This document shows positions 8,128 to 16,141 of a DNA stretch of 64,000 bases, piece after piece. The notes beneath the pieces were generated by a model. It searched no databases and was not told the origin of the DNA. It saw only the letters and a program-made list of their open reading frames with translations. This stretch comes from SIG603 sp963621245. GTDB taxonomy: Bacteria > Bacillota > Clostridia > Oscillospirales > Acutalibacteraceae. Position 1 is the first letter of the stretch. Each line of letters begins with the position of its first letter. The translations under genes and the position numbers were made by a program. The DNA lies in assembly GCA_963621245.1 (NCBI GenBank), contig CAVFCW010000001.1:248001-312000 (forward strand), read 5' to 3'.

Positions 8128-10002
8128 ATGAAAAATGATTTTATTATAAAGGATAACTTTTTCGGGCACTACCAAAAGCTTGTTACCGAAGATGTTATTC
8201 CCTACCAGAGAAAAGTTATTGACGACGCAATCCCGGGTGTTGAAAAGTCCCACGCAATAGAGAATTTCCGCATTGCCGCAGGACTTTCCGAGGGAGAATT
8301 TTATGGTTGGGTTTTCCAAGATTCCGACGTAGCCAAGTGGATTGAGGCGGCTTCCTATTCGCTCATGCTTAAACCCGACAAAGCTCTTGAAGACGACATA
8401 GACTCGCTTATCGATATTATCGCAAAGGCTCAGCAGCCTGACGGCTACCTCGACACATATTTTATTCTCGGTAAACTCGATAAAAAATGGACGAATCTTC
8501 AGGAGGCTCACGAGCTTTACTGTTTCGGACACATGGCAGAAGCCGCAGTAGCTCACTATGAGGCAACGGGCAAAACAAATCTTCTCGAGGTTATGGAGAA
8601 GTTTGCCGACTGCATTTACAACACATTCGGTAAGGACAAAAACAGAGGTTTCCCCGGTCATCCCGAGGCTGAGCTTGCCCTTGTGAGAATGTACAAGGTA
8701 ACAGGCAACGAAAAATATCTCGAGCTTGCAAAGTACTTTGTAGACGAGCGAGGAACAGAACCTAACTTCTATGCGGTCGAGTCCGAGAGACGAGGCTGGA
8801 CTCTCTGGGGTCAGAACGCACTCACAAGCGACTACAACCAAAATCAGGCTCCTGTAAGAGAGCAAAAGGACGCAACGGGTCACGCCGTAAGAGCTGTTTA
8901 TCTTTACACGGGTATGGCGGGAGTTGCAAAGGAGACAGGCGACGAATCTCTTGTAAAAGCATGCAAAACTCTTTGGAACTCGATAACCAAAAAGCGCATG
9001 TATGTCACGGGGGGAATCGGCTCTGTCGATAACGGCGAGGCTTTCAGCGCAGACTACGACTTGCCTAACGATACGGCTTACTCGGAATCTTGCGCCGCAA
9101 TCGGTCTTATGTTCTTCGCAAGAAAGATGCTTGAAATCGAGAAAGATTCCCGCTATGCGGACGTAATGGAAAGAGCACTTTACAACACGGTTCTCTCCGG
9201 AATGAGTCTTAACGGAAAGAACTTCTTCTATGTAAATCCACTTGAAGTTAATCCCGAGTACGCCGGCAAAGTTATGAACTATCAGCATGTTCTTCCCGAA
9301 AGACCTTCGTGGTACGGTTGCGCTTGCTGTCCTCCGAACATCGCAAGAACTCTTGCATCACTCAACCGCTATGTTTTCGATGAGGAAGAAAACGATATTT
9401 GGTTTAACCTCTACATCGGCGGCGCACTTCGTGACGAGATAGAAATAGTAACCGATTATCCCTACTCCGACACCGTAACATTTAAATTCACAAAGGATTT
9501 TGACAAAAAGCTTCACCTTCGAATTCCCGATTGGTCAAAAAGCTTCACCGTCAAGCTTAACGGAAACGGCATAAATTCCGCTATCAATTCGGGTTACGCC
9601 GAGATTGCCTCCGCATTTAAGGCTGGCGACACTCTCGAGCTCAAGCTTGACTTCACTCCGAGAAAAATCTACGCCAATGTTCTTTTGCGTGAGGATCAGG
9701 AGGCTGTTGCAATTCAGCGTGGCCCGTTTGTCTACTGCCTTGAGGGCAAAGACAACAAGTACGACTTGAGAAGAATGAGAGTTGCATCGGACGGCGAAAT
9801 TAAAGCTCTTCCCTTTGAGCCCGACACCTTGGGCGGCATAGTTCCGCTTGAAGTTGACGGTTACGTACTCTCTTCGAGCGACGAGCTTTATTCCTACGAC
9901 AAAAAGCCTTCCGCAGAAAAAATCAAGCTTCGTTATATTCCCTACTACACATGGGCAAACCGTGGCGAAAATATGATGCAGGTTTGGACTAAGGAAATCT
10001 AA
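8128..10002 (+). CDS. Glycoside hydrolase family 127 (beta-L-arabinofuranosidase)
   Basis: Removes terminal beta-L-arabinofuranosyl units, as found on plant hydroxyproline-rich glycoproteins and some pectins; 624 aa (old name DUF1680). The catalytic zinc-thiolate set known from the Bifidobacterium HypBA1 enzyme is present: E320 and C322 in SESCAAIG, and C400 and C401 in WYGCACCPPN. The spacing is almost the same as in HypBA1. No signal peptide is seen, so it should act in the cytoplasm on imported oligosaccharides. The start has GGTGA five bases upstream. With the GH51 enzyme at 32795 it points to use of arabinose-rich plant glycans. A bidirectional terminator follows the stop. Confidence 0.93.
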   Translation: MKNDFIIKDNFFGHYQKLVTEDVIPYQRKVIDDAIPGVEKSHAIENFRIAAGLSEGEFYGWVFQDSDVAKWIEAASYSLMLKPDKALEDDIDSLIDIIAKAQQPDGYLDTYFILGKLDKKWTNLQEAHELYCFGHMAEAAVAHYEATGKTNLLEVMEKFADCIYNTFGKDKNRGFPGHPEAELALVRMYKVTGNEKYLELAKYFVDERGTEPNFYAVESERRGWTLWGQNALTSDYNQNQAPVREQKDATGHAVRAVYLYTGMAGVAKETGDESLVKACKTLWNSITKKRMYVTGGIGSVDNGEAFSADYDLPNDTAYSESCAAIGLMFFARKMLEIEKDSRYADVMERALYNTVLSGMSLNGKNFFYVNPLEVNPEYAGKVMNYQHVLPERPSWYGCACCPPNIARTLASLNRYVFDEEENDIWFNLYIGGALRDEIEIVTDYPYSDTVTFKFTKDFDKKLHLRIPDWSKSFTVKLNGNGINSAINSGYAEIASAFKAGDTLELKLDFTPRKIYANVLLREDQEAVAIQRGPFVYCLEGKDNKYDLRRMRVASDGEIKALPFEPDTLGGIVPLEVDGYVLSSSDELYSYDKKPSAEKIKLRYIPYYTWANRGENMMQVWTKEI

Positions 10003-10020
10003 ATTATACCAAAAACACAA

Positions 10021-10055
10021 AATCGGCTATGCTGTAAAAAGCATAGCCGATTTTA
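10021..10055. terminator. Bidirectional terminator
   Basis: A 12-bp perfect stem (AATCGGCTATGC with its complement) with A-rich and T-rich flanks. It lies between the convergent GH127 gene and the minus-strand membrane-protein gene. Confidence 0.88.
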
Positions 10056-10060
10056 TTTAC

Positions 10061-10603
10061 TTACATTCTTCCGCCCAGTATTTTGAGGAGCGTTTTTCTG
10101 AAACGCACAAAGTAAAGAGCGATTAAATTTCTAACGGAAACATTATAAACAACGAACACCAACTCCGCCATTAAAACCAGAATGATAACTGACCATTTAC
10201 CGAGCGCACCCATTTCATCGAGCGGAATCGAGAGAATATAGGTTGCGATAAGCCCCTCGGCAATCGTAGCCGCCGTGAAGATTACTATTTTGACGATAAA
10301 ACGAAGTCTCTTGTGCTTTATTCTGTCAAACACCCCGTAAATTGCGGGATAATAACCGAAGAACAAAACATACATAAGCCACGCTTCTCTGTCGCTCACG
10401 ATAAAAAATCCCAAAACGGAAACCACGGCAAATACGGTCACGCCGTATTTTGTTCCGCACTCTGCGGTGACGGGAATGAGCATGCATCCCGCAACTGCCG
10501 GCAAAGCGATAGTCATTGTGGGAACTATGCCCGCCAAAAACATTATAACTATGCTAAGTGCGGCTAAAATTCCGCAAAGAGCAATTTTAACTGTTTGTTT
10601 CAT
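10061..10603 (-). CDS. Small integral membrane protein, ECF S-component-like
   Basis: A 180-aa protein with five to six hydrophobic segments and a basic C-terminus. The N-terminus (MKQTVKIALCGILAALSIVI) and the next segment (FLAGIVPTMTIALPAVAGCM) resemble small substrate-binding membrane subunits of ECF-type transporters common in Clostridia. That is a pattern impression rather than a firm family match. It is last in an operon with the J-domain protein (9 bases upstream) and the DUF5685 protein. No ECF ATPase or T-component lies nearby, so a transport role is unproven. It could equally be a membrane partner of its two neighbours. Confidence 0.6.
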   Translation of the reverse strand: MKQTVKIALCGILAALSIVIMFLAGIVPTMTIALPAVAGCMLIPVTAECGTKYGVTVFAVVSVLGFFIVSDREAWLMYVLFFGYYPAIYGVFDRIKHKRLRFIVKIVIFTAATIAEGLIATYILSIPLDEMGALGKWSVIILVLMAELVFVVYNVSVRNLIALYFVRFRKTLLKILGGRM

Positions 10604-10612
10604 AATATGTCA

Positions 10613-11230
10613 TCAGCAGCACGGAATGAGGTCTCCGCCCATCATCTCACAGCAGCAGTCGGCACAAATAAGGGTGTTACAGACATCACAGGTGTTGCAT
10701 CCTCCTATTTGGTTTGAATATGCATTGTAACCGCCGTAAGAACCGGATCTCTGATTCATTGCGCTGTTGTAAGCCTGAGCATACTCGGCATTGCCGGGGT
10801 CCATGGTGCAGGCACGAGAGAAATAATCTCTTGCCTCCTCGAGATATCCCCGTCTGTACATACACGAACCTTTCAAGAAGTTCCACTCGGCATTTCTCTT
10901 ATCTCCGGGGACTCCGTTCAAAATCTGCTCGGCATCAGAAATTCTGTTTGCGTTGATGAGCCTTCTGACGTCGTTCCACTCAGATGCTCCCGCACTTTGA
11001 TAGCCGTAATTGTAGCCGTAAGAGCCCGACTGTGAGCGGTTTTTTCTTTGTGCAATTATCGTATCATAAGCCTCGTTAATCTCCTTCATCTTCTCGTCGG
11101 CTACCTCCTGAAGCGGATTGCCGGCGTACTGATCGGGATGATATTTCTTTGCGAGCTTTCTGTAAGCCTGTTTTATTTCCTCATCGGTAGCAGTTTCGGA
11201 AACGCCTAAAACCTTATAAGGATCATTCAT
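10613..11230 (-). CDS. J-domain protein with TPR segment and Cys-rich tail
   Basis: A DnaJ-like co-chaperone of 205 aa. The N-terminal J domain (about 1-65) has the HPD motif at residues 31-33, needed to stimulate DnaK. A Gly/Ser/Tyr-rich linker follows, then a TPR-like helical segment (about 90-160, ending DPGNAEY), and a C-terminal tail in which 9 of the last 28 residues are Cys. The tail could bind metal or be lipid-modified. An upstream in-frame start exists, but the ATG at 11230 has AAAGGG before it and overlaps the end of the DUF5685 gene by 8 bases, typical of coupling. It sits between DUF5685 and a membrane protein and probably serves them rather than general folding, because no dnaK or grpE is nearby. 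Confidence 0.85.
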   Translation of the reverse strand: MNDPYKVLGVSETATDEEIKQAYRKLAKKYHPDQYAGNPLQEVADEKMKEINEAYDTIIAQRKNRSQSGSYGYNYGYQSAGASEWNDVRRLINANRISDAEQILNGVPGDKRNAEWNFLKGSCMYRRGYLEEARDYFSRACTMDPGNAEYAQAYNSAMNQRSGSYGGYNAYSNQIGGCNTCDVCNTLICADCCCEMMGGDLIPCC

Positions 11231-12131
11231 ATTTTTTACCCTTTCTGTCTTTTGAATGAATGTGCATAAACAAAATTTCTCTCTGAACCTCACCGAGGCC
11301 GAGAACCGTCACATTCGTAATTATATTTTCATACTTGTTAAGGTCGAGCAAATTAACCGCATTGTTAATCATGGCGGCATTGCTGTTTAAGACCTCGTTG
11401 CAGTAATTGTCGGCTTTATCTTTTTCTTCCTTTGTGAGAGCCGTTTTTCCGCTTAGGGAAAGTCTCTCAATGAACGGATTGAAGGATTTGCTTTTTAAAT
11501 CGTCCTCCAAATCGTCGGCGGCGTCCATAAAATATATCCATCTGCCGAAAAAATAACCAAACTGCCCCAAGACAAGCTTTTGCGTATCGTCTGCCGCAAG
11601 ATAAGAAAAAATTGTCTTCAGTGCGTCTGCCGTAGGTGCGGCACATTCGTCAATCGACGGATTTTCGCTTTCTTCAACTTTTCTCTGCTCCTCGGTCATT
11701 TTTGCGAGAGCCTCGTCCATATACGGAAAATCATTTTTAGCTTTTTTAGCCGCTTTATTCACGACAAGCTTTAAAAGCTTTGCGCCAAGCCGTTTGAAAA
11801 AACTCTCGTCCTCTATGTTATCGATAAGCTTGTAATAGGTTGTCAGTACCGTAAGTGCAGCCGCCTTGTGATAAGCTTCGTTTCCCTCGCAGATAAAATT
11901 GCATTTCTTTGCGGGATTCACGGCGCAGTGCCCTTTTCTTTCGCTTATCTCGCACCCCGACAAATCAAGGGCGAGAACAGCATAAAAGGTAATATCGTAG
12001 CTCAGGGCAAATTTTGCAAGCAAGCCGTAATGCTTCTCGAGCGCCTTGCACAAAGTGCAGTAAACCGCCTTGTACTGCTCATATTCTCTTACCTTCATTT
12101 CACCCTTTAAGGGTCTGACATAACCAAACAC
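11223..12131 (-). CDS. DUF5685 family protein with two Asp-rich motifs
   Basis: Cytoplasmic, helix-rich protein of 302 aa that starts MFGYVRPLKGEMKV, the signature of DUF5685, a family of unknown function frequent in Clostridia. Six Cys lie in the N-terminal third (C25, C28, C60, C69, C77, C81) and could bind a metal. Two acidic motifs stand out: DNIED at 104-108 and DAADDLEDD at 203-211, the latter followed by SFNPF. Their form and spacing of about 100 residues recall the two Asp-rich motifs of squalene/phytoene synthase-type enzymes; this is inference. It is the first gene of a three-gene operon with a J-domain protein and a membrane protein. Confidence 0.85.
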   Translation of the reverse strand: MFGYVRPLKGEMKVREYEQYKAVYCTLCKALEKHYGLLAKFALSYDITFYAVLALDLSGCEISERKGHCAVNPAKKCNFICEGNEAYHKAAALTVLTTYYKLIDNIEDESFFKRLGAKLLKLVVNKAAKKAKNDFPYMDEALAKMTEEQRKVEESENPSIDECAAPTADALKTIFSYLAADDTQKLVLGQFGYFFGRWIYFMDAADDLEDDLKSKSFNPFIERLSLSGKTALTKEEKDKADNYCNEVLNSNAAMINNAVNLLDLNKYENIITNVTVLGLGEVQREILFMHIHSKDRKGKKYE

Positions 12132-12231
12132 GCCAAATCTCCGAATTCTCTAAATTCATTTAATATAATATATTTTTTTATCTTTATATTGTTGAACAAC
12201 TTGTAAATATTTGACGGCTAAGCTTTGAATC

Positions 12232-12260
12232 TTGAAGATTTTTCCTATGATTGATATAAT
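12232..12260 (+). promoter_or_regulatory. Promoter of the acyltransferase gene
   Basis: TTGAAG, 17-base spacer, perfect TATAAT. The start would be near 12267. Confidence 0.65.
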
Positions 12261-12298
12261 CTTAATAAATTACTTCAGAGGGATAAAGCTATATATTT

Positions 12299-13474
12299 AT
12301 GAATAAAGCGAACTTAATCAAAACGTTTTTCTTTGAAAAACCGGACTTAAACCGCCCGTTATCCGCCGATTTTATGCGTGCGGTCGCCGCCTTTTCAATC
12401 GCGTGGTATCACATTTGGCAGCAAAGCTGGGTTGGCGGCGGCAAGCTGGATTTTTGGAACAGAACGGGAGCACTCTGGGTCGATATTCTCATAATGCTCT
12501 CTGCTTTCTGTCTTTTTCTTCCGTATGCAAACGCAAAAGCCGACTCTTGTCTTGATGTTAAGCTAAAAAAAGAAAGCGTTTCAAGGTTTTATCTTAGGCG
12601 TGCCGTAAGAATAATCCCCGGTTACTATCTTTCGATAACGTTTTCATTTGTAATAAAAGTGATAAAGGACGGCTGTTCAGCTGTGCTTATAAAAGATCTC
12701 ATCGCTCATCTAACCTTTACCCAGATGTTTTTCACATTCAGCTACCGAAACACTACGCTCAACGGCGTGACATGGACGCTTACGGTTTTCTTCCTTTTCT
12801 ACCTTTTCTTTCCGCTTTTGAGAAATCTCTTCTTAAAGCACATGGTAATCACATCAGCCGTAATGCTTGGCGCACAAGGAGTTGTAACATTTCTGCTTCT
12901 CAAAAATTTTGATAATCCCAACATCGATATGCTTTTCAATCAGTTTCCCGCATTCATCGGTGTGTTCTGCGTGGGAATGCTCGGTGCTACGGCTTTTGCG
13001 AACCTTGGAAGAAACAAGCTTATGCTCGACAATTCCTTTCGCATACTGATGAGTCTGCTTGGAATAATCGCGTTTCTGCTCATAGCTTTACTTCTGAAAT
13101 ATCAAACCAAACAACCCGTTTTCAGGTACTCGCAAGTCTGCCTCAGAATGCCGCTTTGCGTGCTTGGAGCCTGTTCTGTTGTTTTCCTCGGTTTGGGTAT
13201 TAATATTCCGCTCAGAAAAATTCTCTCGTTCCTCTCCTCAATCAGCTTTAATCTCTACCTTTGGCATCAAATGCTCGCCGTGTGGATTAAATACACGCTC
13301 AAAATTCCGTATTGGAACGGTAATACACCGCCGAATCAACTTTACGACTACGCTTGGATGAAAGAATATAACCTTATTGCTTGGTCGGCGGCTCTCTTCT
13401 CGGCTATCGCCGTCACATATCTTTTCGATAAGCCGATAACAAAGCTTCTTCGAAAACTGATTGACAAAAAATAA
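12299..13474 (+). CDS. Acyltransferase family 3 membrane protein
   Basis: Integral membrane O-acyltransferase of the OafA/YrhL type, 391 aa with about ten membrane segments. Such enzymes move acetyl or other acyl groups onto cell-envelope sugars. The family pattern of an Arg followed some ten residues later by a catalytic His is seen near residues 27-38 (RAVAAFSIAWYH). The SFNLYLWHQ motif near residue 320 is also typical. The GAGGG ribosome site is unusually far (about 17 bases) from the ATG, so initiation may be weak or the start slightly different. It stands alone, with its own promoter and a shared terminator after it. The acceptor molecule is unknown. Confidence 0.88.
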   Translation: MNKANLIKTFFFEKPDLNRPLSADFMRAVAAFSIAWYHIWQQSWVGGGKLDFWNRTGALWVDILIMLSAFCLFLPYANAKADSCLDVKLKKESVSRFYLRRAVRIIPGYYLSITFSFVIKVIKDGCSAVLIKDLIAHLTFTQMFFTFSYRNTTLNGVTWTLTVFFLFYLFFPLLRNLFLKHMVITSAVMLGAQGVVTFLLLKNFDNPNIDMLFNQFPAFIGVFCVGMLGATAFANLGRNKLMLDNSFRILMSLLGIIAFLLIALLLKYQTKQPVFRYSQVCLRMPLCVLGACSVVFLGLGINIPLRKILSFLSSISFNLYLWHQMLAVWIKYTLKIPYWNGNTPPNQLYDYAWMKEYNLIAWSAALFSAIAVTYLFDKPITKLLRKLIDKK

Positions 13475-13484
13475 AAGACAAAGA

Positions 13485-13517
13485 AAAAAGATGCTCTCGT
13501 AAGGAAAGCATCTTTTT
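13485..13517. terminator. Bidirectional terminator
   Basis: An 11-bp stem (AAAAAGATGCT with its complement) between the convergent acyltransferase and PAP2 genes, giving T runs in both directions. Confidence 0.85.
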
Positions 13518-13520
13518 GTT

Positions 13521-14228
13521 TTACTTTGTGAGTTTTTTCTCTCTTGCGGTCTTGCCGTAACCTCTGTTCTCGATTGCGCTTATCTTGACAGAAAGCTTTG
13601 AGCCGATGCTCGATTTATACAAAATACCGAAGCAAATGAGGTTGAGCGTGAGTGCCGACACAACATCGATAACGCAGTGCTGCTTTAAGAACATTGTGGA
13701 GAGAATAATCATAACCGTGAGAATGTTTATGAAGCTCAGGAAAATATTTCTGTTTTTCCACTTTTCGGAGCGGCACCAAGCAATGTTGCACACAACCGCA
13801 TTATATACATGCAGGCTCGGCAAAATGTTTGTCGGTGTATCTGTAGAATAGAGAAGCTTGCAAGCCGCCTGGAAGATGTTCTGCGGATCTCTTATATCGG
13901 GGCGAAGATCCTGTCCGTTCGGGAAGAATATACTTATCGCCAAGAAACAAGCCATACCGACAACGAGTGAAACGAGCAGATTGTGATACTCATCGTCTTT
14001 GTCGTTGAACAGTGCAAAATAAATCACCGTAATTATGACAAATGCGAACCACGCAAAGTACGGAATGACGAAATACTCGCAAAACGGAATAAAATCATCA
14101 ATCGGCGTGTGAAGAATAGTCACTGCCGTGCTTCTGTGCTCGACAAGCGAGAACAGAAAATAATAAAGCACGCCGCCGCCAAGCAAGAAGGCAATCCGTC
14201 TGAGCCTATGTAATTTTTCTTTGTTCAT
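13521..14228 (-). CDS. PAP2-superfamily membrane phosphatase
   Basis: A 235-aa protein with about six membrane segments and the core motifs of the PAP2 fold: LPSLHVYNA near residue 137 (equivalent to PSGH) and KQHCVIDVVS near residue 190 (HxxxD). These enzymes dephosphorylate lipid phosphates such as phosphatidic acid or undecaprenyl pyrophosphate; the PSLH variant is typical of the phosphatidic-acid/inositol-lipid branch. It is monocistronic. Its upstream region is AT-rich, and beyond that lies a large hairpin repeat. The precise lipid substrate cannot be told from sequence. Confidence 0.85.
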   Translation of the reverse strand: MNKEKLHRLRRIAFLLGGGVLYYFLFSLVEHRSTAVTILHTPIDDFIPFCEYFVIPYFAWFAFVIITVIYFALFNDKDDEYHNLLVSLVVGMACFLAISIFFPNGQDLRPDIRDPQNIFQAACKLLYSTDTPTNILPSLHVYNAVVCNIAWCRSEKWKNRNIFLSFINILTVMIILSTMFLKQHCVIDVVSALTLNLICFGILYKSSIGSKLSVKISAIENRGYGKTAREKKLTK

Positions 14229-14638
14229 GTTACCTCTTTAAAGGAACGCCGTTGTTCCTCTTCCGCAAAATCAACTGTTTCTTAAAAAACTTATTAAAAT
14301 TGCACTAAAATCTTTTCCATAAATTATCTGTATTTTAAATCAAAGATATGAATATTTCAAGACTTATTTTAAAGAAAAATTAAACTTTGTATTTTTGGCT
14401 AATTTGACGATATTGAAATTTACTTTTTGGGTGATTTTTATAGTTTTTCCGTCCACTTTTTCAAGACAAAAAAGCTCAAAAAGCCGCATTATTCCTCAAA
14501 AGAATGATGATATTCTCTTTTATTTTCAAGCCATGTTTCGATAACTTTTAGCGATAAATTTTATATTACCTTGCGATGGATTTTTAAGCTCTTTTTGGCT
14601 CTTTGTTTGCTTATTTACTTGGACAAAGCATAGGGATA
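14229..14638. other. AT-rich gap upstream of the PAP2 gene
   Basis: About 410 bases, very AT-rich, without an open frame that looks coding on either strand. No clear promoter was found. Runs such as AAAAAGCTCAAAAAGCC and a loosely complementary partner near 14590 are the only structure seen. Confidence 0.5.
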
Positions 14639-15083
14639 ATTAATAATGAAGTTCTAACTGTCTTTTCGGTTTTAATTTAGCTTTGGTATATAGGAAATAC
14701 AAGCTTATTATTTTCTGTTCTTTATTTTTCTTGGTGTAAACAATCCGTCAATGAAAATGCCCGGCTTCGCCGTATTTTCATTGACTTGATTTTTATTTGT
14801 TTTGTTTGATTATTTGATTATTTCTTCTGTATTTTTCTCTATTTGTTTAATTCGGCTTTCTCAGTCAACTACGGTCGCTCCGCTCCCTAAAAGCACTTCG
14901 TGCTTTTGGTTGACTGCTTCAGCCTACCTCTTTTTTAATCGGTACTTCGTGCCTCTTTTATTACTCACAACTTGTCATTATTAATTATTCTTTATTAATT
15001 ATTAATTATTCGTGGGCTCCGCCCACACCCGTTCGCTTTTTGTAAAAAGCGAAACCAAAAACTTTTGTTTCGGCTTCGCTTTC
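14639..15083. repeat. Modular hairpin repeat element, full-length copy A
   Basis: Non-coding element made of blocks that recur at 21569-22224. Block R0 starts near AATAATGAAGTT. R1 is a long hairpin at 14747-14785 with 12-bp perfect arms and an apical CGGC-TTC-GCCG. R2 is an outer AGTCAAC/GTTGACT stem at 14863-14915 enclosing AAAAGCAC-TTC-GTGCTTTT. R3 contains TACTTCGTGCC near 14943. An AT-rich TTAATTATT run follows. R4, at 15011-15083, has GTGGGC/GCCCAC and TTCGC/GCGAA stems. The element ends about 15 bases beyond the 3' end of citC. Confidence 0.85.
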
Positions 15084-15097
15084 TTTATTTTTCTTTG

Positions 15098-16141
15098 TTA
15101 ATAATGTACTACGTTCTCTGCCGACTTGATTCTCTCGATAACAGGCTTTGCTTCGTCGCTCACAAAGTAATCATAGGTCGTTTCCGGCACAAGCTCCTTT
15201 AATTCCTCAAACTTACCGTCCTTTAAAAGGCTTCTTACCGTGCTTGCGCTTATCGGTTTTCCCTCCGCTTCCTTTCTCGGTACGACTACGCACTCAATTC
15301 CAGCTTTCGGCAGTTCTTCGCTCATTATGCGGTTATATGCTCCCGTCACGACACTTGTCGGCTCTTCTCCCACATATCGTGCTGTTACTCCGAGTGCGGC
15401 AGCTATTTTCTTGAACACTGCTATATCAAGTCTTGCGTGGTTATCGATAACGTCGTTTTCGTCTTTCAAAAAGTAACTCGGAAATGTTGCGTTTGATATG
15501 ATATACGGGCCGCTGTCGTGGCAAATAACATTCGTTAAGTGTGCCGTTCCCTCTTTTACAAGCTTTTTTCTCACAGAAAACGGCACCAAACTTGCGTCCT
15601 CGCTCACTATGAAAAGGTGAAGTGTACCGCAATTTGCGGCGGCAGTTTCTGCGAGGTATTTATGTCCGAGAGTGAACGGGTTTGCATTCATGACAAGAGC
15701 GGCGCTTTTTCCCTCTTTATGGCTTTTCTCAAGCTTTCTGAGATAAGACGGAAAGCCGTCACGGCGGTTTTCCATAAAGACTAAACTTCCCTCAACCCTT
15801 GCAATCTCGTAAAATCCGAGGTCACCGAAAAATTTAGCCGATTTCTCCTTTGTGTACAGGAAAAGGTGAATATTTCCTCTTTCGCACTGATACTCGATTA
15901 GGTGCGTGAGTACCTGATTTAAAAGTCCCTCGCCCTGATGCTCGTGGCTTACGGCAAAACAGCGGAGTGTATTTCCAAAGCAAGATCCCGTTGCTATCGG
16001 TTTACCCATATCGTCGCAAACTGCACATGTGTAGTCGAGGTTTGCGTCACGGCGGATTCCCTCGGCTTCAAGAAGTTCATCCACTCCGTTCAAAAGTCTT
16101 TTGTCGCTCGGATATACCCTTGTAATTCCGTATTCTGACAT
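15098..16141 (-). CDS. citC: [Citrate (pro-3S)-lyase] ligase
   Basis: Acetylates the thiol of the citrate lyase prosthetic group, making the lyase active; 347 aa. The N-terminal GNAT-like domain (about 1-135) is followed by a nucleotidyltransferase domain with the NPFTLGHKYL motif near residue 153 and the family-typical ISASTVRSLL near residue 298. The start abuts the citG stop with no gap, so citG-citC is an operon. Unusually, the lyase subunits citD, citE, citF and the transferase citX are not in the window. They may be elsewhere, or the pair may serve another acyl-carrier protein. The 3' end lies next to repeat copy A. Confidence 0.92.
   Translation of the reverse strand: MSEYGITRVYPSDKRLLNGVDELLEAEGIRRDANLDYTCAVCDDMGKPIATGSCFGNTLRCFAVSHEHQGEGLLNQVLTHLIEYQCERGNIHLFLYTKEKSAKFFGDLGFYEIARVEGSLVFMENRRDGFPSYLRKLEKSHKEGKSAALVMNANPFTLGHKYLAETAAANCGTLHLFIVSEDASLVPFSVRKKLVKEGTAHLTNVICHDSGPYIISNATFPSYFLKDENDVIDNHARLDIAVFKKIAAALGVTARYVGEEPTSVVTGAYNRIMSEELPKAGIECVVVPRKEAEGKPISASTVRSLLKDGKFEELKELVPETTYDYFVSDEAKPVIERIKSAENVVHY

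Noticed and set aside
8113..9288. Open frame of 391 codons on the minus strand
   Set aside because: It lies wholly antisense to the GH127 gene, whose catalytic motifs are intact. The translated frame is Cys/Val/Leu-rich with no family resemblance and no ribosome site.
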